A stretch of DNA of 64,000 nucleotides from Hericium rajendrae (lineage: Eukaryota; Basidiomycota; Agaricomycetes; Russulales; Hericiaceae), in NCBI GenBank assembly GCA_033439255.1, contig CM065878.1:1178001-1242000 (forward strand), in the 5' to 3' direction. Positions 1-12,600 of the stretch are shown here, one piece after another. Numbering within the stretch: position 1 is the first letter of the stretch; the number at the start of each line of letters is the position of its first letter. The translations under genes and the position numbers were made by a program. The notes below the pieces were generated by a model. It was not told where the DNA came from. It was given only the letters and a program-made list of their open reading frames with translations, and searched no databases.

Positions 1-681
1 ATCTTCGTCTTCATCCTTCTTGCGCTTCTTCGGTCGCGACTGTACGACCTGCGGCACAGGGCCCTTCGTCAAGAAGTTGGAGGCAGAGCGTAAGAATCCG
101 ACAAGGAGAAGCTGATTAGACAGAATATTCCTGTCCTGGTCGGTGATGCCCTTCCCTTATTATACTTCATTCTGTCAATATTCTCAAAGGCGAAGGATAT
201 AATATTGCTCACCTGCATGAGGGAAATTCCAGACAATTCTGTCGAATTTCTGTCCCTTCAAAGCGGAGCACTTCTCCAATTGCGTCGCATCAACATTGAA
301 AAGTACATGCACGCCCTTTCCCCTCAGATTCTCAACGCAGTCCTTCGATTCGGGGTATTTGGAATAGCATTCCTCTTCGGAGTCGTACGCAGTTGCGTAT
401 AAATTTTGATGAGGCAGGTGCTGGAGGACCTCCGGGGGATCCACAGCGAGTGCATGCGCAAACGAGAAATTTCCTTCGCCGATCAGCAAAATCTTGTCTG
501 TGGGCCGGAAAGGAATAGTCGAGCGCAGAGGCGGCGCCCGCTCCTTCCCCTTGGTACCCTTCGGCTTCTTGCCCTTCTGCTCCGCTACCTCCTCTGCATG
601 TTGCGCCTGTTTCTTCTTCTTCAGCCGGGACTGCTGCGACGTGAGCGCGGCCTTGAGCGACGATTTCTTGCCCTTGGCCAT
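1..681 (-). CDS. BMT5: 25S rRNA (uridine-N3) methyltransferase-like protein (DUF2431), 5' part
   Basis: Two exons are visible: 681-213, and 155-1, which continues out of the window. The start at 681 gives a Lys-rich basic N-terminus of about 60 residues (MAKGKKSSLK...), usual for nucleolar proteins. The SAM-binding motif follows (ILLIGEGNFSFAHAL), then YDSEEECYSKYP and the motif RIVWNFPHAG. These match the Rossmann-like DUF2431 family, whose yeast member Bmt5 methylates a uridine of 25S rRNA. The 57-nt intron (212-156, GT-AG) joins HAG to KGITDQDRNIL in frame. An upstream extension to 804 is open but lacks conserved sequence, so the internal ATG was chosen. Function is inferred from the family; the C-terminal end is not seen. 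Confidence 0.72.
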
Positions 682-908
682 AGCAGAACGGAACGCAGAT
701 CTGAGATGCACATTGCAGATCGCGGAGGTGTTTGCGTCTATTGAAATCAGAAGCTTTGGTATACAGCGGCAAACAACCGCCGCGATGCGTGGCAGATCGC
801 CCATCTGCCACGTTCATTAGCCAGAGCATATTGATCCCGGTCCACCATACTTATATTCGCCTGCCTGCTGTCTGTCACTCCTTATTTCTATACTCGCCCG
901 CTCGCATT

Positions 909-1212
909 ATGGTAACGCACCCATTTTCATGTCGGTCGTTCTTGAATCCTGAGTGCGCATTCCACAGCCTACTGAACACGAAATCCGGGCGAGAAACGCG
1001 CAGTTCGCGAGCAAAGCTCGCGCCGGCAAAAACCCCGTGAACCCTTCCGGAAGGAGAAGCTTGCAAAACAGGCTCCCGTCGGCCTTTGGGCGCTGGGCCT
1101 TATCTTGTTCGTCGTCGTCGGTGGAGGTGAGCCCGTTATGATGTCTGCTTCTCTTAGCACTCTAACGCGTTTTTCAGTTCTCTTCGAGATCATACGACTT
1201 GTTTTCTTGTAG
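909..1212 (+). CDS. YSY6: RAMP4/SERP1/YSY6-like small ER tail-anchored protein, reading frame broken
   Basis: The ATG at 909-911 is followed directly by a GT-AG intron (912-967). The next exon reads PTEHEIRARNAQFASKARAGK, a soluble basic N-terminus typical of RAMP4. Shifted by one frame, the sequence continues RKEKLAKQAPVGLWALGLIL and a single hydrophobic C-terminal segment, and after an intron (1127-1177) ends EIIRLVFL-stop. RAMP4 proteins are about 65-residue tail-anchored partners of the Sec61 translocon. The two halves are in different frames around 1028-1036 (an A5-C4 run). Either one base is missing, or a 35-nt GT-AG segment (1037-1071) is spliced; the missing base preserves the usual basic linker and is preferred. 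Confidence 0.6.
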
Positions 1213-1454
1213 GGCACCGCATGGAGGAGTTGTTTCTTCCCGATTCCATAGCTGCATTTGACGGCCGAGGCGGCGTCCGCGCGTCGCGTCGCTGTACTAT
1301 CACTACAAAACGCTGTCGTCGTCGAGGTTTTGGATATTTATTCGCACATTATCTATATGCCAGCATTACAGAACACCACGGCCAGGAAACTACTCGCGGA
1401 CTTCTTCCTCCACCTCCACTTCGACGCCCGAAACACTTACGCTCGCGCTCATGC

Positions 1455-3662
<2,208 letters not shown>

Positions 3663-4143
3663 CTACTTCGACTCGCTCTCCCACTTTGCAATCAGCTTCT
3701 CAATGTCGAATCGAGGGTCTTCTGGGTCGGTGACAACTGCAAAGAGGAAGTGGTCAGTCAAACAGCGTGTCTCCGGAAGCAATGCCCCGCAGAAATGCGA
3801 AGCCACTGTCGCATAGCGACGCGAAATTTCGTATGTGCAGAGATACAAGTTACGCGGAAAACGCGATGAAACATGAACTCACCACCACCCTTGTCACCCT
3901 CCTGTTTCTTCTTCCACGCATCCTTCGCCTGCTCAATCAAGGCTTCCCGGTCGTGGATGGCATGGCGCAGTCTATCCTCGTCGTGTGCTTTTTGTAGTGA
4001 CCGACGGTGGACAATGCCGTAGAAGACGCCAGACACGAGAGCAGTGTATCGAACAACCTGTAAAAGAATAAGATCCCGAGTTAACGTTTTGGGCAATTCC
4101 GCAATGAAATGGAGAAACACACGTTGACTGTTGTGGAAGCCAT
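3663..4143 (-). CDS. ATP21: Mitochondrial F1Fo-ATP synthase subunit e
   Basis: Three exons: 4143-4123 (MASTTVN), 4057-3883 and 3736-3663. The joined protein is about 90 residues, the family's usual size. It begins with the VVRYTALVSGVFYGIVHRR segment, the single transmembrane helix with a small-residue motif by which subunit e supports ATP synthase dimerisation in the inner membrane. A charged helical region follows (LQKAHDEDRLRHAIHDREAL...), then the tail VVTDPEDPRFDIEKLIAKWE. Splice sites are GT-AG and phases agree. Family assignment rests on the N-terminal helix and tail pattern; the protein family evolves quickly, so this is probable rather than certain. Confidence 0.72.
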
Positions 4144-4642
4144 TGGTATCGCCCTTTTCTACCGACCAGTGTATGGAGAGGTCGAGAGTAATAACCTCTC
4201 GGGCTTGACTGATACACGGAAAAACGACATTGGAATATTGTCAACAGGCAGTTCTATAGCAGGTGCTGAGTTACATACCGTGGAGGGGTAAGGGAATGAT
4301 TTGAGTGAGCGTGAGTTGCCTTCGCGCGGGCGACTGTCACGGATGTTGTCGGCCGGCAAAGGCGCTTACGTAAAAAGCCCGGAGCCGCCTCAACTTGAGA
4401 GCAAGACGTCGAGGCTGTCGAGCAGCATGACCCGACTCTTACAAAATTCCCATTTTATATGAGGTTTCAGTGATACCTTCGTGATCGCGATGATTTTGTT
4501 GGGCGAGCCTTCCTTCCTTCCCGTACGCATGACTTGGACAAATCTACGTTCAGCATCTGGATTTGGGCACGTCTTCGCGCCTGCGTCTTGTCCAAGGGAA
4601 TATTCGTCTGCAAAGCATCCTGCCTAGGTCGTGTCCCTTCAA
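4144..4642. other. Divergent intergenic region
   Basis: About 500 bp separate the divergently transcribed ATP synthase subunit e and GFA-type genes. It should contain both promoters. Only short, unconvincing open frames are present. Confidence 0.5.
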
Positions 4643-5320
4643 ATGCTACATTCCATTTTTGTGAGGTGGTGTAAATATACTGACATCGATGTCCAGCATT
4701 GGCAAATCACGAGCTTCTCATATTCTCATGAGACTCCGCACTTTCTCATCGGACACCCGTCCGTGAACAGGCCTTCTCCACAGCCGCCATGTCCGTCCCC
4801 AATCTCGCCAGACGAACCGCTGAAGGGAGGCTGCTTTTGCGGCGTTGTGAGCTACGCCGTCTCTGGCCCTCCCATTCTGAGCGCGTTCTGTCATTGCACC
4901 AATTGCCAGAGGCTGAATGGTGCGCCGAGCCCTTCGCCATTCCGTTCCGATCTGAGGGTCCTGACACGATCTCGTAGCTTGCCCATTCATAGCGACCATC
5001 CATTTCCCTGAATCATCCTTCTCTTGGACACATCCTGAGCCGCACAGCGCGCATTTCGACCAATATACCATTCCGAGCAAACCTTGGAAGACGCGTTTCC
5101 GGTGCAAGACGTGCGGATGCAATATCACGTCGTATAATGCCAAAGCACAAAATATAGTGTCTGGGGAACGCAATTGGAGAGGGACGAAGAGGGGAAGATC
5201 AAGAGATGGGACCTGGTGAAGCCAACTGCGCATATATTCTATGACACAAGGGTGCTGGATATCGGCGATACACTGACGAAATGGGAAGGATATGAGGGGC
5301 AATCGGCACAAATCCTCTGA
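4643..5320 (+). CDS. GFA/CENP-V (Mss4-fold) zinc protein, frameshifted
   Basis: The zinc-ligand motifs of the glutathione-dependent formaldehyde-activating (GFA)/CENP-V family are visible in order: LKGGCFCGVVSYAVSG, FCHCTNCQRLNG and RCKTCGCNITSYNAKAQN. An intron (GT after CTGAATG near 4920, AG near 4977) joins the second motif to PFIATIHFPESSFSW. After KAQN the frame must move by one base at the A4 run 5149-5152 to continue YSVWGTQLERDEEGKIKRWD and end at 5320, giving a protein of about 210 residues. The start is uncertain: 4643 is the first in-frame ATG, and residues before PSPISPDEPLKGG are not conserved. The substrate is unknown; most fungal members of this family are uncharacterised. Confidence 0.68.
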
Positions 5321-5499
5321 TGAAAATGCAGTATGTGAACAATGCGCGGTTGTAAAATTGATGCAATTAAAGGGTATTCCTGAAATGTTAACAAGGTATT
5401 AAAGAAGCAGTGTTCAAAAGTCCGTAAAGTCCGTCAAAGTGTTCGTAAAAGGTCCGTAACAAAGTCCGTTACGAGACTTGATAATCCAGAGCAAACCTC

Positions 5500-6318
5500 T
5501 TAATCACAGTTAAAGTAGTTGCCCGGAATGACTGCGGGGCATCCAGAGGTATCTTCATAGAATTCAAGTAAGCACGACACGATCTCACTCGATTGATGAT
5601 AGCACTCACCCTTGTTAGTAGGGCAATCAGCGGCATCGTCGCAGCACTTGATGCAAGCGCGATTGCCAGCAGGTTCAACAAGTTCGACGTAGTGGTTGTA
5701 CCTGCAGCAATGTTTATGATCTTGTCTCAAACCAACATGGAGCGACTTGACTTACCCAAGGCAGACCGATCCCTGAGGGTTGCCCTGACCACCTTCGCCA
5801 CCGCTGGAGTCGTACTGGCCTCCGTCATCGTCGGGGTTCAAGCGGGTCAGATGGCTCGGCCTGATGCAGCCAGTCACTAGATTCACCAGCATGAGTCAAT
5901 CATGAGAACGCCACCACCGTGACCATGAAATGTATGTACCTTGTGCGTAACGGCCGCCATTCTTGCCATTACCAGTCTTGAACGCGATGTTGGACCAGAA
6001 GTCCGCGGGGAGCTGGCCCTGCTGGGAAGAATAACGCCCGGCAGGCGTACAGTACGTCTTCATGCCGCCGGGGTGCTCGCTGTCCCCGATGTTGGTGTGC
6101 GGATCGCGGGGCATGATCATGCTGAAATTTTCCGGAGATCAAACATCGAAAATTCTGCATGGATGGATAACATACCAGTGCTTCTCCGCGTTCGTGACAT
6201 AAACAATGTTGTCGACCGCTGCGCGGCTTTCGACGGCGCGGACGTCAGGTCCGCTGGGCGAGGCGAAGGCGGATAGCGCTGTGCTGAGGATCAGGGACGT
6301 CAGGAGAGTGCGGAACAT
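5500..6318 (-). CDS. Small secreted Cys-rich protein
   Basis: Five exons encode about 180 residues. An N-terminal signal peptide (MFRTLLTSLILSTALSAFAS) is followed by HCMIMPRDPHTNIGDSEHPG, a Gly/Asp-rich stretch (LNPDDDGGQYDSSGGEGGQG) and a Cys-rich C-terminus with the pattern ACIKCCDDAADCP, then GCPAVIPGNYFNC. All introns are GT-AG and restore frame: after AEKH, after YAQ, after SVCLG and after PTNK. The protein is predicted extracellular with several disulphides. I recognise the general type (lineage-restricted secreted proteins of wood- and litter-decay basidiomycetes) but no named function. A TATA-like box lies about 100 bp upstream, suggesting regulated, possibly strong expression. Confidence 0.7.
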
Positions 6319-6413
6319 GATGGCGTGCAGGATAGTGGTATAAAAAGCGGGGAGTCTGGAGGGGATGAGTTCGCAGTGAGCAAGCTGGGGATTCGTAGAC
6401 GAATTTCCCCGTA

Positions 6414-6420
6414 TTTTATA
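6414..6420 (-). promoter_or_regulatory. TATA-like box of the secreted-protein gene
   Basis: TATAAAA on the minus strand lies 96-102 bp upstream of the ATG at 6318, at ordinary distance for a fungal core promoter. This is a sequence match only. Confidence 0.45.
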
Positions 6421-7674
6421 GATGTACGGACGTCTACGGATGTCGATTGGCGCCAGCCGAGATATTCATTTGGATCCAATTTGATGCACGCGTCGCGTCT
6501 AGCTTGCACCTCGGTCAGATGATGTGCCTGTTCCTCCAACTCGCAAAGCCCAGCCTAGCCCAGCTCGTCATATCCTTCGCCTCAGTCTCTCAGAGAGGTC
6601 ATGCAGCCCGTCAAAATGTGCGTAATAGGCCGCATTGCAACTTTGAAGGCTGTACATGCGGTCTAATTGCCAAAAGACGCTGTGGAGCGATTGGAAAAAT
6701 TAAAGCTTTCGGCGACCCAAGACCGCATCCGATTTATGTGTGCAAGCATGATGCGTGAGTGATGCGTGCTGCATGTGGAGAACAAGAATCGGGTATGGAG
6801 GATCCGGCTCAGGAATATTGCGATGTTCCAAGTTTCATGCGAGGTCACTGGACCGCATGATTTAGGGCGTTGGTTGCCATAAGATGGAGAGGAAGATCAT
6901 GAGGAAGATCATGCAAAAGTAGACGTCATTTCCTAGTCGAATAGAAACGCGGGGCAAATGCGGGGGAGTGGAGACTGAAGTATTGAGGGCGTAGCTTGCG
7001 TTCCGCAACCAGACACCAGAAAGCATGCCCGATTTCATTCAAGAGAGGTGATCCAACCCGATACAAAAACCTTCGATGGAAGTAGACGGCACAAAGAGAG
7101 AATGACAACTGCAGCCTCCGAGGATCAGTGCTTCGAAGATGGTCCGAGACCAGTCTTCCCAAACCGTCAAGAACGCGGTATGGTCGTCGACTGATCATGC
7201 CGTCCAAGCCCGCTAATTGGTTCAATGAACGTTGCACGTAGAGCTTCGACTGCTGTGATCGGTGTAGTGAGTTGGTGTCGTTATGCATGGTGCATGAGTG
7301 CTCGACACATGCCAGTTCAAGTTCTGGCAGTGGCACGGATCAGGAGGTTCCCTGGGGGCGTGCGCGGGTTTCGTCAATGGGGTTTCAAATCAATTGGTCA
7401 TGCATACAACCTGTGTCAGCGTGAACGTTCGCCGTCCGGCGCGCATATTCACAGGTTATTTCTGACCGTAAACTTGAAGATGAGATGCCTGTGATCAAGC
7501 AAGAGAATTGGTGGCAGAGGAATAATGGTTTGTGGATAAAGGAATACCGAGGGGACGGACAGCTTCGATGGAAGGTCGACTGGTCTTCGTTACATCATCT
7601 CCCTCGGACAGCCTTGAACTGAACGCCACCGAAGCGGCTGGGTTAACTGTCTGGCAGCGCAGGCAGATCTGGAG
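6421..7674. other. Long intergenic region without a supported gene
   Basis: About 1.25 kb lie between two divergent genes. Open frames exist (the longest is 136 codons, minus strand, 6926-7336) but show no recognisable domain, no intron-joined extension and no conserved motif. A short direct duplication of gaggaagatcatg occurs near 6889-6915. Confidence 0.4.
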
Positions 7675-9191
7675 ATGTTCCGAGTCTCACCTTGGATTAG
7701 CTACGACCCTGCCTCCACAAACAACTCTTCCCCACAGCACCCCACCCGCCACGACGACAACAACTACGACGACGACGACATGGACGAAGATATCGACATG
7801 GATGCCCCCCAGATCTCCACCCTTCGCGACGAGGAGAGCCCCGCTCCCGACTCCTCGCCTACGCGCACCGGCAAGTTTCGCGTGAAGCTCCTGGTGAATG
7901 AGACGAAGCCCGGCACAAAATTCATCACGTTCAATGGAGAGACGGGTGAGGAGGCCGGGGAGTCGGATGGGAGGACGAAATGGACGAGGAGGATGAGGAA
8001 GACCAGCTCATGGATGACGATGACGAAGCCGAGTCTACTGCGACGCCTGCTCCTCTGCCTCCTGCGCCGTCCCTGGCCCATCAACCCGTGGAGCTCCCGC
8101 ATCACGACGGGGCGCAAGGCGTGGCAGGGGAGGTGGCAGACGGAGAGGACGAGCGGGTGCGCCAGCTCCTGCACCCTTAATGACCACATTTGAAGTCTCT
8201 CCAGCAGAGAGCCATCTAGCTCGCCAGTCTCCAACAAGGAACTTCAGGATTTGCCTAGCGTTGAGGCATCGCCATTGCCCGCGTCTACTACTTCCAGGAA
8301 AAGAGGTGGTGCGCCGAAGGGGACCACCGCTGCCCAGCGCGGCCCTCGGAAATCTGCTCCAAAGTAAGTCTGCTGCAGTATCATTTGAATTGACTAACGC
8401 CAACATTTCTTCATCCAGGAAGACTACGATCACTATACCCGCACTTTCGGAGGTGGCAGATCTAAGTGAAGGTACGGAGTTCCTAGACTCTTGAGGCAAG
8501 CCATTGTACTCATATATTACTAGGCTACACCGGCACAGCACCTTCCTCTCCAATTCATGATGCAAATACGCCGGAGGTCGAGAACATCGCCCCATCCGCA
8601 CCATCTGGTGTTCCCACCCAAGACGACTTCAACTTCAATCTCGAGGGTGTTCCCCTCCCAAGATACCCGCTTCCCTCCAAGCCATTCCAGGTCCAGCCCG
8701 CACCCAAGATTGGCACAGGCTATGCGCCAGTGATGTCTATCGACCGCTCGCACAAGAAACCTCGACACTGGCGCCAGGCAAACCGTGAGATTCGCGGCAT
8801 CGCTGGAGGACGCTGGTTCGCGCGTTCATGGGTCGGTGAGAAGGAGTCGGATTACGCGGCGGGGATCGCAGCTGCCAGTGCCGCATCACAGCAAGCAGCG
8901 GCGGCGGCGGCAGCAGAGCATGAGAGGATGGCGGCGGGCACGTCGGGACTAACGCTGCCGAAGCTACCAACCTTGTCGTTGTCGCTGCCGGGAGCGAGAG
9001 GTCCTGGCCGGCCCAAAGGGAGCAAGGCAGAGGCTGCTGCGTCGACGGCAGCGTCGTCTCGCTCTGTATCCGTCGTTCCCGATGCTGGGACTCCTGGCGG
9101 AAGTGCTTCAGGCCGTCCGTCTGGCACGAAGAAGCGGTCGAACTTGTCGACGGCGGTCTCGGAGATAGATCAGGTAGAGCTTAGGTCGTGA
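7675..9191 (+). CDS. Probable INO80-complex subunit, Ies4-like (frameshifted)
   Basis: The N-terminus is acidic (DDNNYDDDDMDEDIDMD), then GKFRVKLLVNETKPGTK, an Asp/Glu block, an Arg/Gly-rich tract (RRGARRGRGGGRRRGR), an AT-hook-like stretch (TSRKRGGAPKGTTAAQRGP), and a conserved-looking core KKPRHWRQANREIRGIAGGR followed by WFARSWVGEKES. The tail is Ala-rich and basic (GRPKGSKAEAAAS). The core resembles what I recall of basidiomycete Ies4-type INO80 subunits, but this is from memory, so the name is tentative. Introns lie near 8365-8419 and 8472-8522. At least three single-base breaks occur (about 7969-7971, 8065-8070 and 8205-8212); the RG tract and acidic block are readable only across them. 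A nuclear chromatin role is inferred. Confidence 0.45.
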
Positions 9192-9638
9192 TGCTGGTGG
9201 GATCGTTTTTCTAGTATTTGTTGTTTTCCATGTGTTGTACTTGTCCTGTACCAGTGTGTATTCTAGTTGCTTTCTTGATTTCTTGATGCTCGCCGTACCT
9301 ATTAGTATGGCGGCGAACGTAAGTGGACTGTGCGTCATAGCCAGCCGATTGATAGCCGACGACCTGGATGGAACCCTAACCCAGCATTGAGTTCTGGCAC
9401 TACCGCGTACCACATACGCCAGATCAGTCTCCCAGTCGTCTCCTACTACATAATTCACTATCACCAGGAGACGTCACAGTCGGAGGAAGAAAGTCGCTGC
9501 TGAGATTGATGAGCTCTCCAAGTCTTGGTGCAGCCGGCAGTCACAAAAAGGGCCCGGAGCGCGTTTCGGAGAGAGTCAGTGACCGCAGTTCGTGCTATCG
9601 CCTCCGTCTCCAGCTTGTGACATACAATAATCTCCTCC
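9192..9638. other. Intergenic region and possible DOP1 5' exon
   Basis: This holds the 3' end of the upstream gene and the promoter of DOP1. An ATG at 9509 opens MSSPSLGAAGSHKKGP, which could be a true first exon of DOP1, but I could not join it in frame to the conserved part. Confidence 0.4.
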
Positions 9639-12600
9639 ATGCATGTAGTCGCGCTGCAGCAGACACATGCGTCCGATCCGAAGTACAAGAAGTACACGCA
9701 GCAGGTCGAGAAATGCCTTGCCTCGTTCGATAACGTGCATGAATGGGCGGACTTCATCGCCTTCTTGAAGCAGCTGCTCAAGGTGCGTGAGCATGGTGCG
9801 CTCGTGAGCAGAACACCAGGTTGACAGGCATGGTGTTCGACAGACGCTCCAGGCGTACATGCAGTTCAAGGACATCCCGCGCAAGATCACAGTTGCGAAG
9901 CGATTAGCGCAATGTCTCAATCCCGCGCTGCCCAGCGGGTGCACCAGCGAGCACTGGACGTGTATACCCACATCTTGGCAGTCATCGGGGTATGTGCTGC
10001 TGTATATTGTTTTTTTTATGCTCAGATCTCGGTAGTCCGAAGGTCTGAAGCGCGACTTAGCTCTCTGGGCTTCCGGGCTGTTCCCCTTCTTCGAGTATGC
10101 AGCGACGTCCGTCAAGCCTACGCTGCTCAATCTATATGACACCTATTTCCTCCCGCTGCAAGTGGGACTACGACCTATCATGAAGGGGTTTATTCTGGCA
10201 TTGCTGCCTGGTCTGGAGGAGGAGACTGGCGAGTTCTTCGACAAGGTAAGCGAAAATGTTTGAGCCTGTGAGCAAGTGTTGATGGTATACAGGTTCTGGG
10301 GCTGCTGGACAGACTGTCAGGGACAGTTTCTCCGTCATTCTTTCTGCAGAATATATGGTTGGTGATGCTCACGACACCTTCTGCGCGGGGAACCTCTATC
10401 AACTTCCTCTCACGCCGATTACCCCGCCTAAATGCAGACGAAGGTGCGTATCTGTATCTCACCTGTACCTTCAATAAACCTAAGACAAACGCTCTGTAGA
10501 CATCACCCCCATCGTTGGGAACGACATCGGCCTGATGATCCGCGCCTTCGCAGCGGCGTTGGAAGACGATAACCTTCTCGTGCGGCGGGGGGCACTCGAT
10601 TTACTTCTTGCAGTCGCTCCGCATGGATAGTGCGGCTTTCCAGAAGGCGTCGGTCCAGGATCGCGCCATTCTCATGCGTGCCGCGACAAGCGTTGTCATG
10701 CGCCGGGATCTCTCGCTGAACAGGAGGCTCTATACATGGCTTCTCGGCGCGGATGAGAATAGCCAGCAACAGGTGGAGTATTTGAAGAAGAATGCGCTGG
10801 AGCTGTTGAGATCGACGTTACGAGTACGTATCATTTTAATAGCTACTGCGGTCGTGCTGCTACTAAGACATCGTTGAAAAGGATGAGATGTTCTCGCCTT
10901 CGACAGAGTACGCGGAGTCCCGTCCCTTCAAGATTTTCATCTCCCTATTGGACAAATGGGAAGTCGGCGGTCCTTTAACTGAGGTTCTGGCGTTGGACGC
11001 GTTCAAAGCCCTGAAAAGGTCCATCGAAGAGAACACGGAAAGCAGAGAAGAGGTGCGCATATACCCACTTATTTGATGTCCTAAGCTCAGCATATGGCTT
11101 TTTCGATTAGGTGGTCATGACAGCCAGTACTCTGTACGAAGCTGTCGAGCCGCAGGTGGTCTGGAAGCAACTGTTGCGAGCTATCATCTCAGATCTGACT
11201 GCTGATAGTACACAATGCGAAGTATGTTCTTTGTTTCCTCATCTTGATTGAAATTTGAACCATTCTAGGCTATCAATTTGGCGCACTTCGTGTTGACGAC
11301 GTTCCATGTGAGAGACGAAGAGATTCAGACTGTTCATCTACCGATCGTGTTCTGTGCCACGATGGAGGTGCTGAAGGTAATGCTTCATAACAGGTCTCAT
11401 GTAGCATCCTGCAACTTACACGGATCTTGTCGCAGCATCAAATCGCTGAGAATGAAGGGAACGCTTCAGTCATCTCGAAGGCACTCCGATTGGAGGAGAC
11501 GCTCCTCGATTTCATCGCTACGGCAGCTCTCGGACAACCCCTAGACACTGCGTCCAAGCAGCTGAGCCCCGCACACGGACCCTATGCTTTCGCATGCGAA
11601 TGTTATGCACTCGATTCCTCGCTTACTCTACAGACAGAGAGAGCAGTACCCGGGATAACGTTCATCAATGCTTTCGAAGACCTGATCGCCATCAGTTCTG
11701 TCTACGCGTCAAGACTAGTGTCCCCGCCGACAAAGTAGGGCCTGTGCGGGAGATCTTCCTGCAGTCCCTCATCATGCTGAACCAGCTTGTGCGTCGACTG
11801 GATGAGATGGAGGGCGTGCGGCTGGAAGTGAGCTGGGAGCCCGTCAAATGGCTATCTGACATTCTCGCGACGTTAGGAAATGAGGCACGGACAAGCTTTT
11901 CCATCCTGTTTTCGTTGAGCTAATCTTCTCGCGCAGAGCACGACATTCGTTGTTATTGACCAGATTGTCACGCTCGCTGTTGCGCTGCAGGACGCTGATG
12001 GACTCCAGCCCTCATTATCCATACAAGATCGGGCTATCCTGTTCAAAGTAGTCCAGACGGTGCGTACTTCTGGCATACACAGGGCTCTTGTCTAATGGTA
12101 AACAAATAGCTCTTCACCTACCTGCGCTCCGACTACTCGGCATATCACGTCCGCGCCGTGAATCTCATCTGGGAGCTCGACCATGCCTGCCAACGCCCGC
12201 ATGTGGAGTCCATCATCGCGCAAAGTTTGAATGCACCAGAGTCGCGCAATACGCAAGAGGCATACGAGGCGTTTGGTGTCTTCTGGAGGCTTACAGGTGG
12301 GTTGTATATTCTTGCTCCTTGATCGCTCCTGACGTTCCATGTGCAGACGACACGATGCTTCCGGGATTCCGGTTCAAGGTGCCGATGATGATTGTGCTGG
12401 ATACCCTCAAGAGTGACGACCCGAACTTGCACCGCATCGGCGAGACTTGGATGCGATGCAGTCTGAAGTCCTACCTTCGGTATGTTTACTCCGAGTTCAA
12501 TTCAGACAACGCTACAATGCTTATTGAGTCCACGCAGAGTGTTGAATCCGATTCTGTACGACCTTTTGGACCCGGCACTGCGCAGGACACCATCATCGAC

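Noticed and set aside
332-829. Antisense and out-of-frame open frames across BMT5, RBBP4, DOP1, SEC26 and PDR genes
   Set aside because: They are shadows of GC-rich coding sequence, with no conserved motif of their own.
6926-7336. 136-codon minus-strand frame in the long intergenic region
   Set aside because: No recognisable feature, no intron-joined partner and no regulatory context.
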